NCBI RefSeq assembly: GCF_011044255.1
Contig: NZ_CP049107.1
Location: 3,779,001-3,843,000 of the forward strand
DNA: 64,000 nucleotides
Direction of reading: 5' to 3'
Origin: Rhizorhabdus phycosphaerae
GTDB lineage: Bacteria > Pseudomonadota > Alphaproteobacteria > Sphingomonadales > Sphingomonadaceae
The translations under genes and the position numbers were made by a program. Below, in pieces: positions 18,176 to 27,605 of this stretch (position 1 is its first letter; every line of letters begins with the position of its first letter). Under the pieces are notes generated by a model, which worked only from the letters and a program-made list of their open reading frames with translations, was not told the origin of the DNA and did no database searches.

Positions 18176-19402
18176 TCAGCGCGTCAGGACGCCATGGGCC
18201 TTCTTGCCGGCGGACAGTTTCACGCCCGCTTCACCGATGGTGACCATAGCGGCCTCGTCCGACACCTTCTCGCCGTCGACCCGCGCGCCGCCGCCCTTGA
18301 TCAGGCGCCGCGCCTCACCCTTCGACGCGACGAGCCCCAAGCCGACGAGGGCATCGACGATCGCGATGCTGCCGTCCGGGACCGAAAGCGTCGGCAGATC
18401 GCCACCGGCCTGTCCCTCCTCAAAGGTCTTGCGCGCGGTCTCGGCAGCAGCCGCGGCGGCTTCCGCGCCACGGCACATCGTCGTCGCCTCATTGGCGAGG
18501 ACGATCTTCGCCTGGTTGATCTCCTGCCCTTCGAGCGCTTCGAGCCGGGCGATCTCGTCGAGCGGCAGATCGGTGAACAGGCGAAGGAAGCGGCCGACAT
18601 CCTTGTCGTGCGTGTTGCGCCAGAACTGCCAGTAATCATAAGCCGGCAGGGCGTCCTCGTTGAGCCAGACCGCGCCCGACATGGTCTTGCCCATCTTGCC
18701 GCCATCGGCGGTGGTTATGAGCGGGGTGGTCACGCCATAGACTTCCTGGCCCAGCATGCGGCGCGACAGCTCGATGCCGTTGACGATATTGCCCCACTGG
18801 TCCGATCCACCCATCTGCAGCCGGCAGCTCCGTCGGCGAGCCAGCTCCATGAAGTCGTAGGCCTGCAGGATCATGTAATTGAACTCGAGGAAGCTCAGCG
18901 ACTGCTCGCGGTCGAGGCGCAGTTTCACCGAGTCGAAGCTCAGCATCCGGTTGATCGAGAAATGCTGACCCACGTCGCGCAGGAACGGGATGTACTCGAG
19001 CTTGTCGAGCCAATCGGCATTGTCGACCATCACAGCGTCGGTCGGGCCGTCGCCGAAGGTCAGGAAGCGCTCGAAGATGCGTTTGATCGATGCGACGTTC
19101 TGCGCGATCAGATCGGTCGTCAGCAGCTTGCGCGCCTCGTCCTTGAAGCTCGGATCGCCGATCTTGCCGGTGCCGCCGCCCATCAGGACGATCGGCTTGT
19201 GCCCGCTCTGCTGCATCCGCCGGAGCAGCATGATCTGGACCAGGCTGCCGACGTGGAGCGACGGCGCTGTCGGATCGAAGCCGATATAGCCGGGCACGAT
19301 CCCCCCGGCGGCGAGGCTGTCGAGCCCCTGCGCGTCCGTGATCTGGTGGATATATCCCCGCTCGTCGAGCAGGCGCAGAAGGTCGGAACGATATTCGGTC
19401 AT
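18176..19402 (-). CDS. tyrS: Tyrosine--tRNA ligase
   Basis: Class I aminoacyl-tRNA synthetase (408 aa) charging tRNA-Tyr. HIGH-type signature HVGS is at residues 50-53 ([11 protein letters not shown]), the tyrosine-binding QAYDF and GGSDQWGN motifs follow, and the KMSKS-type loop is KMGKT. The C-terminal S4 RNA-binding domain ends the protein ([17 protein letters not shown]). An in-frame upstream start at 19456 would add 18 residues; the ATG at 19402 matches the family start. Divergent from anmK. Confidence 0.96.
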   Translation of the reverse strand: MTEYRSDLLRLLDERGYIHQITDAQGLDSLAAGGIVPGYIGFDPTAPSLHVGSLVQIMLLRRMQQSGHKPIVLMGGGTGKIGDPSFKDEARKLLTTDLIAQNVASIKRIFERFLTFGDGPTDAVMVDNADWLDKLEYIPFLRDVGQHFSINRMLSFDSVKLRLDREQSLSFLEFNYMILQAYDFMELARRRSCRLQMGGSDQWGNIVNGIELSRRMLGQEVYGVTTPLITTADGGKMGKTMSGAVWLNEDALPAYDYWQFWRNTHDKDVGRFLRLFTDLPLDEIARLEALEGQEINQAKIVLANEATTMCRGAEAAAAAAETARKTFEEGQAGGDLPTLSVPDGSIAIVDALVGLGLVASKGEARRLIKGGGARVDGEKVSDEAAMVTIGEAGVKLSAGKKAHGVLTR

Positions 19403-19503
19403 GGCGTCCGCGCCGTTAGCATGGCGACGGCCAAGCGTCATGTGCTTCCTGCGCATGAGCCTGCGGGCTTGCGCGGCCTCGGGATAGCAGCGAAAGAGTC
19501 GGG

Positions 19504-20601
19504 ATGACGACCATGCTGGCCATAGGGCTGATGTCGGGCACCTCGCTCGACGGTATCGACGCCGCGCTGATCGAGACCGATGGCGTGGGCCATATCCGCC
19601 CTGTCGCCTTCCACGCGCTCCCTTATCCGCCGTATATCCGGGAACAACTTCGCGAGGCGGCGGCGCTCGCGATGAGTTTCGACGCGCCGCGTGCCAATGC
19701 TGCGATAGAAGCCGCAGAGGAGATGCTGACGCGCCGCCATGTCGATGTGGTGCGTCAGCTGCTCGACGTTGCGGGGGTCTCGTCCGAAGATGTCGACGTC
19801 ATCGGTTTTCACGGCCAGACGATCGCGCACAGGCCCGATCGCGGCTGGACCTGGCAGATCGGCGATGGCGCAGCCATGGCGCAGTCGCTGGGCATTCGCG
19901 TGGTCAACGACCTGCGCTCCGCCGATGTTGCAGCGGGCGGGCAGGGCGCGCCGCTGCTGCCGGTCTATCATCGGGCGCTGACCAGTGGGATGGACGGGCC
20001 GGTTGCGGTCCTAAACCTCGGGGGGGTGGGCAACATCACCTGGCTCGGCGAGGGGGCCGACGATCTTATCGCGTTCGATACGGGTCCGGCCAACGGCCTG
20101 ATCGACGACTGGATGCTGGCGGAGACGGGATCGCCGTTCGATGCGCATGGCGCCTTTGCGGCACGGGGCACGGTCGACCGGACCGTGCTCGACACGATGC
20201 TCGACAATGGCTGGTTCGATGCGCCGCCGCCCAAGTCGCTCGACCGGGCCGATTTCACGATCCAGCCCGCGCGCGGGCTGTCGGCCGCCGATGGCGCCGC
20301 GACGCTCACCGCCTTTACCGCAGAGACCGTCGCCCTGTCGCTGCGCCATCTGCCGCAGCGCCCGCTGCGCCTGATCGTGGCGGGTGGCGGACGCCACAAT
20401 CCGACGCTGATGCAGATGATCGGCACCGCCACGGGCATCGTTCCCGAGCCGATCGACGCGCTCGGCTGGAATGGCGATGCCACCGAGGCCGAGGGTTTCG
20501 CTTACATGGCGGTACGCGCTCTGCGGGGCGAGCCGATCAGCTTTCCGGGAACGACCGGTGTCCCGCAGCCTATGACCGGCGGAGTGCTCCACCTGCCCTG
20601 A
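19504..20601 (+). CDS. anmK: Anhydro-N-acetylmuramic acid kinase
   Basis: Phosphorylates and opens 1,6-anhydro-MurNAc to MurNAc-6-phosphate during peptidoglycan recycling (365 aa). The opening [17 protein letters not shown] motif and the central [14 protein letters not shown] segment are diagnostic of AnmK. Start ATG at 19504; a second in-frame ATG lies three codons in. It is divergent from tyrS, a pairing common in alphaproteobacteria. Confidence 0.95.
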   Translation: MTTMLAIGLMSGTSLDGIDAALIETDGVGHIRPVAFHALPYPPYIREQLREAAALAMSFDAPRANAAIEAAEEMLTRRHVDVVRQLLDVAGVSSEDVDVIGFHGQTIAHRPDRGWTWQIGDGAAMAQSLGIRVVNDLRSADVAAGGQGAPLLPVYHRALTSGMDGPVAVLNLGGVGNITWLGEGADDLIAFDTGPANGLIDDWMLAETGSPFDAHGAFAARGTVDRTVLDTMLDNGWFDAPPPKSLDRADFTIQPARGLSAADGAATLTAFTAETVALSLRHLPQRPLRLIVAGGGRHNPTLMQMIGTATGIVPEPIDALGWNGDATEAEGFAYMAVRALRGEPISFPGTTGVPQPMTGGVLHLP

Positions 20602-20616
20602 CGATGCGGATGCTCG

Positions 20617-22389
20617 TCACAACGGCCAGGTCCACAGGATCAGCGGCGTTCCGACGAGGATCACCAGCAGCGACAGCGGCGCCCCGAGCCGCGCATAGTC
20701 GCTGAACTTATAGCCGCCCGGCCCGAGAACCAGCGTGTTGCACTGATGGCCGATCGGCGTGAGGAAGTCGCACCCTGCGCCGACCGCCGTCGCAATCAGG
20801 AATGCCTCGGGTCGATAGCCGAGATCATGGGCGAACACCGCCGCGATCGGGGCCATGACGAGCACCGTCGCAGCATTGTTGAGAAACGGCGTGACCGCCA
20901 TCGCGACGACCAGGATCATCGCCACCGCACCCCAGGCGGGCAGGGCGGCCCCGACCTGCGCGAGACCTGTCGCGATGACGTCCGACGCGCCGGTCGTCCG
21001 CAGCGAATCGCTGACCGGGATGAGCGCGCCGAGCATGACCAATATGGGCCACTCGACGGCCTGATAGGCCTCCCGAGGGGGCAGGGCGCCGGTTGCCATC
21101 ACCAGGCCTGCCGCCGCGAAGAAGGCAACCGCCACGGGCACCAGTCCGGTCGCAGTCGCCGCCATGGCAATGGCGAGGATGATCAGCGGCAGCCAGCTGC
21201 GGCCCTTGTTGCCGAGGCGCATCGTGCGCTCCGCCAATGGCAATATTCCCAGGTCGCGAAGACGGTCCGGGAGAAGCGAGAGGGGGCCCTGCAGGACGAC
21301 GACGTCGCCGGGGTTGAGCCGCGTCTGCCCCAGTTCGCGCGTCAGCCGCTCGCCCGATCGCGACAGGGCGATCAGGTTGACGCCGTAGCGCTGCTGCAGC
21401 CGCATCCGGCCGGCCGTCTGCCCTTCGAGGACCGAGCTCGCGCCAATCACGCCTTCGATCACGCCGATCTCGTCGCCTTCGCTGCCTTCGGGTGGCTGGC
21501 GCTGTTGCCCTTCCAGTGTCAGGTCGTCGCGCGCGATGACGCGTTCGAGGGCATCCGGCTCGCCGGCGAGGATCAGCGTGTCGTCCTCATAGAGAGTGAG
21601 GCCGAGCGAAGGCACCGTCCTCACTCCCGCGCGCAGGAGGCCCGTCACGTTGATCTCGCGTTCATGGCGGGTGACGAACTCGCGCACCGTCTCGCCGATG
21701 GCAGGAGAGCCCTCGGTGATCGTCACTTCGGTCACATAGTCGGAGATGTCGAGCGCTTCCCCCAGCGTCGCGGTGGCGCGCCGCTCGCGGGGAAGCAAGC
21801 CATAGCCGAAGCGCAGGAAGATCAGTCCTACCACGAGGAGACCCAGCCCGGTCGGCAGATAGTCGAACATGCCGAAGGGCTTGCCGGTCATCTCCTCGCG
21901 CACCCGGCTAACGATGATGTTCGGCGAGGTGCCGACCAGCGTCATCAGCCCGCCCAGGAGCGATGCGAAGGCCATGGGCATCAGGAAGACCGAGGGGCTC
22001 GTGTCGTTCTTCTTCGCCATCTGGAAGGCGGCGGGCATCAGCATGGCGAGTGCGCCGACATTCTTGACCAGCGCCGATGCGACGCCGACCGTCGCGGTGA
22101 GCACGACCAGTTGCGATCGGACGCGCTTCACATAGCGCGAGACGAAGCCGAGCGCCCGTTCGATCAGCCCGGAGCGCTGCATCGCCGCCGACAGGACCAG
22201 CGCCGATCCGACGATGATGACGATGTCGTCGGAAAAGCCGCTGAACGCATCCTCGGGCTTGACGATGCCGACCGCGAGTGCGGCCAGCAGGGCGAGGATC
22301 GCGGTGACGTCGTAACGGAAGCGTCCCCAGATGAAGAGGATCATCATCGCTGCGAGCGTGCCGATCGATAGCCACTGTGGTGACGTCAT
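20617..22389 (-). CDS. SLC13-type anion permease with two TrkA-C domains
   Basis: 590 aa polytopic inner-membrane transporter of the divalent anion:Na+ symporter / CitT superfamily. N-terminal helices (about residues 8-210) include LVGTSPNIIVS, the family SNT/SPN hairpin; two TrkA-C (RCK_C) domains fill about residues 215-400; helices resume to the C-terminus with FLNNAATVLVMAPIA. The central RCK pair is typical of bacterial SLC13 proteins and may bind a regulatory ligand. Substrate (sulfate, dicarboxylate or other) cannot be told from sequence. Divergent from the MscS-type gene. Confidence 0.88.
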   Translation of the reverse strand: MTSPQWLSIGTLAAMMILFIWGRFRYDVTAILALLAALAVGIVKPEDAFSGFSDDIVIIVGSALVLSAAMQRSGLIERALGFVSRYVKRVRSQLVVLTATVGVASALVKNVGALAMLMPAAFQMAKKNDTSPSVFLMPMAFASLLGGLMTLVGTSPNIIVSRVREEMTGKPFGMFDYLPTGLGLLVVGLIFLRFGYGLLPRERRATATLGEALDISDYVTEVTITEGSPAIGETVREFVTRHEREINVTGLLRAGVRTVPSLGLTLYEDDTLILAGEPDALERVIARDDLTLEGQQRQPPEGSEGDEIGVIEGVIGASSVLEGQTAGRMRLQQRYGVNLIALSRSGERLTRELGQTRLNPGDVVVLQGPLSLLPDRLRDLGILPLAERTMRLGNKGRSWLPLIILAIAMAATATGLVPVAVAFFAAAGLVMATGALPPREAYQAVEWPILVMLGALIPVSDSLRTTGASDVIATGLAQVGAALPAWGAVAMILVVAMAVTPFLNNAATVLVMAPIAAVFAHDLGYRPEAFLIATAVGAGCDFLTPIGHQCNTLVLGPGGYKFSDYARLGAPLSLLVILVGTPLILWTWPL

Positions 22390-22593
22390 GCCCGTCGCGC
22401 TCCGGACTCTGCGTTCCCGTCCCAGGCCCGCGCCGTCTGCAGCGGCGTGCCGACCTGCCCTTTATGTTCTGATCTCATGGCGGTGCAACGCGCGATGGTG
22501 ACGTTGGTGGCGTGACAGGGCTGACGATCGACGGAAAATTTCGGATCCGCATCGGTCGATGCAACCAAAGGGCGGCTGTGGCGCTGGGCAAGC

Positions 22594-23859
22594 ATGGATT
22601 TTCTGCTTTTCTCGAGCCTGGCCGACCCGTCGATCCAGCAAGCCCTGTTCGCGACGCTGATCGCGGCGGCCGCCTTCGCGGCGGGGCAGGCTGCCTCGCG
22701 CAAGTTGGGGCCAGCGCTGGTTCGCTGGTGGACGGCGCATGGCCCCGGCAAAAGCGAATTGCCGGTACGGCCGATCTGCACCGTTCTGCGGTTGTCGGTC
22801 GCGCTCCTCATCCTGATGGTTGCGACGGCAATCGGCTTCGACGAGCTGTCGGCGCAAATCATCCTCGCGGTCGCGATGGGTGTGGCCATAGGCCTCCTCG
22901 TGCATCGTTTTTCGCGCAGCGCCGGCACCGGGCGCGCCATAGCGACATTGCTCGGACTCGCGGCCTTCGTCGCCGCTATCGCGGGCGTTCTGCGTGGCTT
23001 TGCGCCTCTGCTGGAGGGGCTGAATGCGGCCGGTTTCAGTGTCGGCTCACGCCGCGTCACCCTGCTGGGCGTGCTCAACGGCCTGCTCGTGGTCGCGCTG
23101 CTGTTCATCGGCACGCGGCTGGCGATCCGCCTGATCGGGCGGTCGATCGATCAGGCGGGGGGGCTCGATCGCTATCAGCGCGTGCTGATCCAGAAGCTGG
23201 TCGCCGCCGCCTTCGTCGTCGTGGCCATTCTCATGGGAATCGACCTGCTCGGCATCGACCTGACGGCGCTGGCGGTGTTCTCGGGCGCCTTCGGTCTCGC
23301 CGTGGGCTTCGGCCTGCAGAAGACCTTCGGCAACATGCTCTCGGGCCTGATCCTGCTGATGGACCGGTCTATCAAGCCGGGCGACGTGATCGTGGTCGGG
23401 GACAGTTTCGGATGGGTCAACAAGATCGGAGTGCGTGCCGTCTCGGTGATTACCCGGGACGGCAAGGAGCATCTGATCCCGAACGAACTGCTGATGACCG
23501 AGCGGGTCGAGAACTGGTCCTTCTCCAGCCGCGATGTCCGCATCCGCATCCAGCTCACGCTGCCCTATGCAACCGATCTCGATCTCGCCGAGCAGCTGAT
23601 GATCCAGGCTGCGACCGAATCTCCACGCGTGCTGGCGGTGCCCGGCCCCAATGTCTGGCTCCGCAGCTTCGGAGAACGCGGCTTCGACTACGACATTCTC
23701 GTCTGGATTCGCGACCCCGAACAGGGCGTCGGCAACGTCCAGTCGGACATCCTCCGGCGGTTGTGGCGGCTGTTGCGGGAGCATGAGATCAGCATTCCGC
23801 TGCCGCAACGGGAGGTGCATCTGCGGACGAAAGAAGCGGATGCGCGCGAAGGGACGTAA
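22594..23859 (+). CDS. MscS-family mechanosensitive ion channel
   Basis: 421 aa inner-membrane channel protein. Several N-terminal helices (four or so, about residues 14-150) precede the MscS core: the pore-lining helix region AVFSGAFGLAVGFGLQKTFGN (about residues 228-248), then the beta domain SIKPGDVIVVGDSFGWVNKI and the LIPNELLMTERVENWS segment. Larger than E. coli MscS (286 aa), nearer to multi-helix YnaI-type members. Divergent from the SLC13 gene with a 204-base intergenic; convergent with the VWA gene. Confidence 0.88.
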   Translation: MDFLLFSSLADPSIQQALFATLIAAAAFAAGQAASRKLGPALVRWWTAHGPGKSELPVRPICTVLRLSVALLILMVATAIGFDELSAQIILAVAMGVAIGLLVHRFSRSAGTGRAIATLLGLAAFVAAIAGVLRGFAPLLEGLNAAGFSVGSRRVTLLGVLNGLLVVALLFIGTRLAIRLIGRSIDQAGGLDRYQRVLIQKLVAAAFVVVAILMGIDLLGIDLTALAVFSGAFGLAVGFGLQKTFGNMLSGLILLMDRSIKPGDVIVVGDSFGWVNKIGVRAVSVITRDGKEHLIPNELLMTERVENWSFSSRDVRIRIQLTLPYATDLDLAEQLMIQAATESPRVLAVPGPNVWLRSFGERGFDYDILVWIRDPEQGVGNVQSDILRRLWRLLREHEISIPLPQREVHLRTKEADAREGT

Positions 23860-23874
23860 TCGCGCTTCGTCGCC

Positions 23875-25050
23875 CTACTTCTTCCTGGCCAGGCTCCGCA
23901 TGGCGTCCTCGAGGCCGCTCAGCGTCAGCGGAAACATGCGATTGTCCATCAGCTCGCGCATCATCCGGGTCGACTGGCTGTGCATCCAATAGGCCTCGGG
24001 CACCGGGTTCAGCCACACCGCCGATGAATAGACGTTCAGCATGCGCTGCATCCAGACGGCGCCCGCCTCTTCGTTGAAATGCTCGACCGAGCCGCCCGGC
24101 TGGCTGATCTCATAGGGGCTCATCGAGGCGTCGCCGACCAGCACCAGCTTATAGTCGTGCCCATATTTGTGGAGCACGTCCCAGGTCGGCGTCCGCTCCT
24201 GGAAACGGCGGCGATTGTCCTTCCACACGCCTTCGTAGATGCAGTTGTGGAAGTAGAAGAATTCGAGATGCTTGAACTCCGCGGTCGCGGCGGAGAACAG
24301 CTCCTCGCAGATCTTGATGTGCGGGTCCATCGAGCCGCCGATATCGAGGAAAAGGAGCAGCTTGACCGCATTGCGCCGCTCGGGCCGCATCTGGATGTCG
24401 AGGAAGCCGCGCCGCGCGGTGCCGTCGATCGTCCCGTCGAGGTCCAGTTCGTCCGCCGCGCCTTCGCGGGCAAAGCGGCGCAGGCGGCGCAGCGCGACCT
24501 TGATGTTGCGCGTGCCCAATTCGACGTCATTGTCGAGATTCTTGAACTCGCGCTTGTCCCACACCTTGATCGCGCGCTTGTGCAGGCTTTGCCCGCCGAT
24601 GCGGATGCCTTCGGGATTATAGCCCGAATTGCCATAGGGGGAGGTGCCCCCCGTTCCGACCCATTTGTTGCCGCCGTGATGCTCGCCCTTCTGCTCCTCG
24701 AGCCGCTTCTTGAGCGTCTCCATGATCTCGTCCCACGATCCCAGGGACTCGATCTCGGCCATCTGTTCGGGCGTCAGGAATTTCTCGGCGACGGCGCGCA
24801 GCCAGTCCTCGGGGATTTCCTGGCCTTCGCCTGCGCTGTCGAGAATGCCCCGGAAGACACGGCTGAAGACGCGGTCGAAGCGATCGAGCAGTCCCTCGTC
24901 CTTCACATAGGTGGCGCGGGCGAGATAATAGAATTCCTCGGGGCTCCAGCCGATGACGTCGCGGTCCATCGCCTCGAGCAGCGTCAGATGCTCCTTCAGG
25001 CTGGCGGGGATGCCGGCGGAGCGCAGCTCGTCGAGAAAGTTCAGGAACAT
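23875..25050 (-). CDS. VWA domain protein, CoxE-like
   Basis: 391 aa protein with a von Willebrand factor A domain in the C-terminal half. The MIDAS segment reads FLDIGGSMDP, the DxGxS version common in the CoxE-like family. N-terminal half is helical with a conserved FFLDELR-type opening. Relatives typically partner a MoxR-type AAA+ ATPase acting as a chaperone of metallo-enzyme maturation, but no such ATPase is next to it. Its ATG shares one base with the stop of the upstream MFS gene (TGATG), so it is probably cotranslated with that transporter. Confidence 0.88.
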   Translation of the reverse strand: MFLNFLDELRSAGIPASLKEHLTLLEAMDRDVIGWSPEEFYYLARATYVKDEGLLDRFDRVFSRVFRGILDSAGEGQEIPEDWLRAVAEKFLTPEQMAEIESLGSWDEIMETLKKRLEEQKGEHHGGNKWVGTGGTSPYGNSGYNPEGIRIGGQSLHKRAIKVWDKREFKNLDNDVELGTRNIKVALRRLRRFAREGAADELDLDGTIDGTARRGFLDIQMRPERRNAVKLLLFLDIGGSMDPHIKICEELFSAATAEFKHLEFFYFHNCIYEGVWKDNRRRFQERTPTWDVLHKYGHDYKLVLVGDASMSPYEISQPGGSVEHFNEEAGAVWMQRMLNVYSSAVWLNPVPEAYWMHSQSTRMMRELMDNRMFPLTLSGLEDAMRSLARKK

Positions 25051-26333
25051 CAGGCGATCATAGCGCGCTTGTCATGGTGGCGCGACCACCAGAGTGCGAT
25101 CAGGCTGACCGCCGCCGACAGTGCCAGATAATAGCCGACGAAGGCGAGGCCCCCGCGATCCGCCAGCCACTGCGCGACCAGCGGTACCGGTGCGGCACCG
25201 AGGATACCCGCGATGTTGAAGGTCATCGATGCGCCCGTATAGCGGACGCGCGGCGGGAACAGCGACGGCAGGAAGGCGCCGAGCGGGCCATAGACGAAGC
25301 CCATCATGAACAGCGACAGCGCCAGCCAGCCGGCGATCAGGACGAGCGCGCCGCCGGTGAACATCGGGCCGAGCAGCAGGCCCGTCGCGATCGTGCCGAA
25401 GCAGCCGGCAATCAGCACGTAGCGCGGCGTGCGGAGGTCGGACCACCAGCCCGCCAGTGCGATGCCCAGCGCCATGAACAGGATCGCGCCGATCTGGATC
25501 GACAGGAAGGTTTCCTTGGGTACGCCGAGCGTCTTGGTCGCATAGCCGAGCGCAAAGGCGGTCGCGAGATAATAGGTCGCGAAGCAGGCGACGGCGGCGA
25601 AGATGCCGGCGAGCGTCGGCCCCATATGGTCGCGGAACAGCTCCGCGATCGGCACTTTGGGCGGCTCGGACTGTTCCATCGCCTGGCGGAAGGCGGGTGT
25701 CTCGGTCAGCTTGAGCCGCACCCAGAGCCCCATCAGGACGAGGATGGCTGACCCGAGGAAAGGCAGACGCCAGCCCCAGTCCATGAACTGCTCCTGCGTG
25801 AGCAGCAGGCCCAGAACCAGAAAAAGCCCATTCGCCGCGATGAAGCCGACGGGCGCGCCGAGCTGCGGGAACATGCCGTAGCGCGCACGCATATGCGGCG
25901 GCGCATTCTCGACCGCGAGCAGCGCGGCACCGCCCCATTCGCCGCCCAGGCCGATGCCCTGCCCGAAACGCAGGATGCACAGCAACAGAGGAGCGATCCA
26001 CCCGATCATCTGATAGGTCGGCAGGAAGGCGATCAGCGTGGTGGATCCGCCCATCAGCAGCAGCGAGGCCACGAGCGTAGATTTGCGGCCGATGCGGTCG
26101 CCATAATGGCCGAACAGCCAGGCGCCGAGGGGGCGAGCAAGAAAGGCGAGACCAAGGCTCGCATAGGCCGAAAGCAGCTGGGCAGAGGGGGATTCCGCCG
26201 GAAAGAATAGCGGGCCGAACACCAGCGAGGCTGCCGTGGCATAAATGTAGAAATCGTAGAACTCGACCGACGTCCCCACGAGGCTCGCGAACAATATGCG
26301 GCGCGCGGACGGCTTATAGTCGGGATCGAGCAT
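25050..26333 (-). CDS. MFS transporter, metabolite:H+ symporter type
   Basis: 427 aa, twelve-helix major facilitator. Features of the MHS (KgtP/ProP-like) branch are visible: ILFASLVGTSVEFYDFYIYATAA at the first helix, LGAWLFGHYGDRIGRKSTL between helices 2 and 3, and GIGLGGEWGGAALLAVENAP. These families import organic acids or compatible solutes by proton symport; the substrate here is not known. The ribosome-binding region is inside a perfect hairpin (26340-26373). The stop overlaps the start of the VWA gene. Confidence 0.88.
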   Translation of the reverse strand: MLDPDYKPSARRILFASLVGTSVEFYDFYIYATAASLVFGPLFFPAESPSAQLLSAYASLGLAFLARPLGAWLFGHYGDRIGRKSTLVASLLLMGGSTTLIAFLPTYQMIGWIAPLLLCILRFGQGIGLGGEWGGAALLAVENAPPHMRARYGMFPQLGAPVGFIAANGLFLVLGLLLTQEQFMDWGWRLPFLGSAILVLMGLWVRLKLTETPAFRQAMEQSEPPKVPIAELFRDHMGPTLAGIFAAVACFATYYLATAFALGYATKTLGVPKETFLSIQIGAILFMALGIALAGWWSDLRTPRYVLIAGCFGTIATGLLLGPMFTGGALVLIAGWLALSLFMMGFVYGPLGAFLPSLFPPRVRYTGASMTFNIAGILGAAPVPLVAQWLADRGGLAFVGYYLALSAAVSLIALWWSRHHDKRAMIA

Positions 26334-26339
26334 GGACTT

Positions 26340-26373
26340 CCCCTCTCGCGGCCCGATTGGCGCGCGAGAGGGG
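26340..26373 (-). promoter_or_regulatory. Hairpin that buries the Shine-Dalgarno of the MFS gene
   Basis: Perfect 11-bp inverted repeat (CCCCTCTCGCG / CGCGAGAGGGG, loop 12 bases). On the minus strand its 3' arm ends six bases before the MFS ATG and contains the AGGGG ribosome-binding sequence. No T-run follows, so translation control is a better guess than termination. Confidence 0.5.
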
Positions 26374-26429
26374 CTTGGTCAAGCGCTAAGCAACCTTACG
26401 CAACAGCTACTAAAGGGTGGTTAACGGGG

Positions 26430-26897
26430 TCAGCGGCACTTCACATTGCCGCGTTCGACCGACCGGCCCAGCAGTGCACCCGCACCGGCGCCGATGAGCG
26501 TGCCGAGGGTCGAGGAACGACCATTGTCGAGCGCGTTGCCGAGCAGGCCGCCAGCCACGCCGCCGATGATCAGGCCTGTGGTGCCGTCCGGACGGCGGCA
26601 ATAATAGCGACCGTCATTGCCTCGATAGATGCGGTCGTTGCGGGTCAGACGGCGCTCGCGATAGTCGCGGCCATCGCGATAATAGCGGGCGGCGTCATAG
26701 CGATTGCCATAGCGCGAGTCCGGGCGGTTCCAGTCGTAACGTCGGCCCTCGCGCCAGTCGCCGTTATGACGACCACGGTCGTTGCGCTCGTGGCGTCCGC
26801 GATCATCGCGGTCGTATCCGCGATGCGGCGGGTCGGCCATGGCGGCGGCGGGGGCGACCATGGCGGTCAGAGCGGCCATCAGAATGAACTTGCGCAT
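26430..26897 (-). CDS. Exported glycine-zipper protein with Arg/Asp/Tyr-rich N-terminal half
   Basis: 155 aa. Signal peptide about residues 1-21 (ends AAAMA). Residues about 22-95 are rich in Arg, Asp, Tyr and Gly, somewhat like RcnB-type periplasmic proteins. Residues about 100-154 form a glycine-zipper 2TM module bounded by cysteines (CRRPDGTTGLIIGG ... NVKCR), with GxxxG spacing in two hydrophobic halves. Such modules are found in outer-membrane or periplasmic envelope proteins of the SlyB/Rickettsia 17 kDa group. A GGAG lies about 10 bases before the ATG. It is paralogous to the next two genes. Confidence 0.78.
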   Translation of the reverse strand: MRKFILMAALTAMVAPAAAMADPPHRGYDRDDRGRHERNDRGRHNGDWREGRRYDWNRPDSRYGNRYDAARYYRDGRDYRERRLTRNDRIYRGNDGRYYCRRPDGTTGLIIGGVAGGLLGNALDNGRSSTLGTLIGAGAGALLGRSVERGNVKCR

Positions 26898-27010
26898 ATA
26901 TCCGTCTCCATAAGGGGGAGTCGGATGGATAACGGGCCGTGCCGAGGCTAGTTGCGTGAACGCAAAACTACAGTCCGTTCATTGTCGGGACAGCCGCAGG
27001 CGCGACCGGT

Positions 27011-27412
27011 TCAGGGGCATTTCGCAGCGCGCTGTTCGACTTCGCGACCCAGCAGCGCGCCGCCGCCCGCGCCTACCAGAGTCCCGAGCGTACGGTGGTC
27101 GCCCCCGTCGATGACGCTGCCCAACAGGCCGCCCGCGACAGCGCCGAGGATCAGGCCGGTCGTGCCGCTGGATTTACGGCAGTCGGGAGCCGGCGCAGTG
27201 CCCGCGCTGGTGCCGGTGGCCTCGGCCATCTCGGCCTGGTCCTCCTCATTTCCGTTTGAGAGATGCGGTGAGGGTGGGTCCAGATCCTTGTCGAGCCAGT
27301 CGTCGGGCAGGCTGGTCAGCGGCTTGTCCGCAGTCGGTGCGATCTCGATCGCGCCGGCGGGCGCACCGATCAGCATCAGGACGGTCAACGACGCAATCAG
27401 GCGGGCATTCAT
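27011..27412 (-). CDS. Exported glycine-zipper protein with acidic linker
   Basis: 133 aa. Signal peptide about residues 1-21 (ends PAGA). An acidic, Pro/Ser-rich linker (about 22-77) precedes a glycine-zipper module of about 52 residues with flanking cysteines (CRKSSGTTGLILGA ... AAKCP). The module is closely similar to that of the upstream gene at 26430-26897 (both have GTTGLI, AGGLLG, TLGTL, GALLGR). Strong Shine-Dalgarno GGAGGAAAG before the ATG. Function unknown; envelope location inferred. Confidence 0.78.
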   Translation of the reverse strand: MNARLIASLTVLMLIGAPAGAIEIAPTADKPLTSLPDDWLDKDLDPPSPHLSNGNEEDQAEMAEATGTSAGTAPAPDCRKSSGTTGLILGAVAGGLLGSVIDGGDHRTLGTLVGAGGGALLGREVEQRAAKCP

Positions 27413-27605
27413 GGCTTTCCTCCGATCGCCCTCGAAGCGGTGCGCGCATCGTCGCGCGCCGGCCGCAGGTCGTCAATCATGCAGATGCTATATGCTTCGG
27501 TCGGCAGAGAGACGCAGTCCGGGCGATGCCGACGACACGGAACCAAGCGGTGGCAGGATCGCTTTGTCAGCAGCGGAACGATCTATCCCGTTCCCGGAGG
27601 ATAAT

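Noticed and set aside
16988-19507. Plus-strand frame opposite DUF885 and tyrS
   Set aside because: Covers two clear genes in antisense and has no signature.
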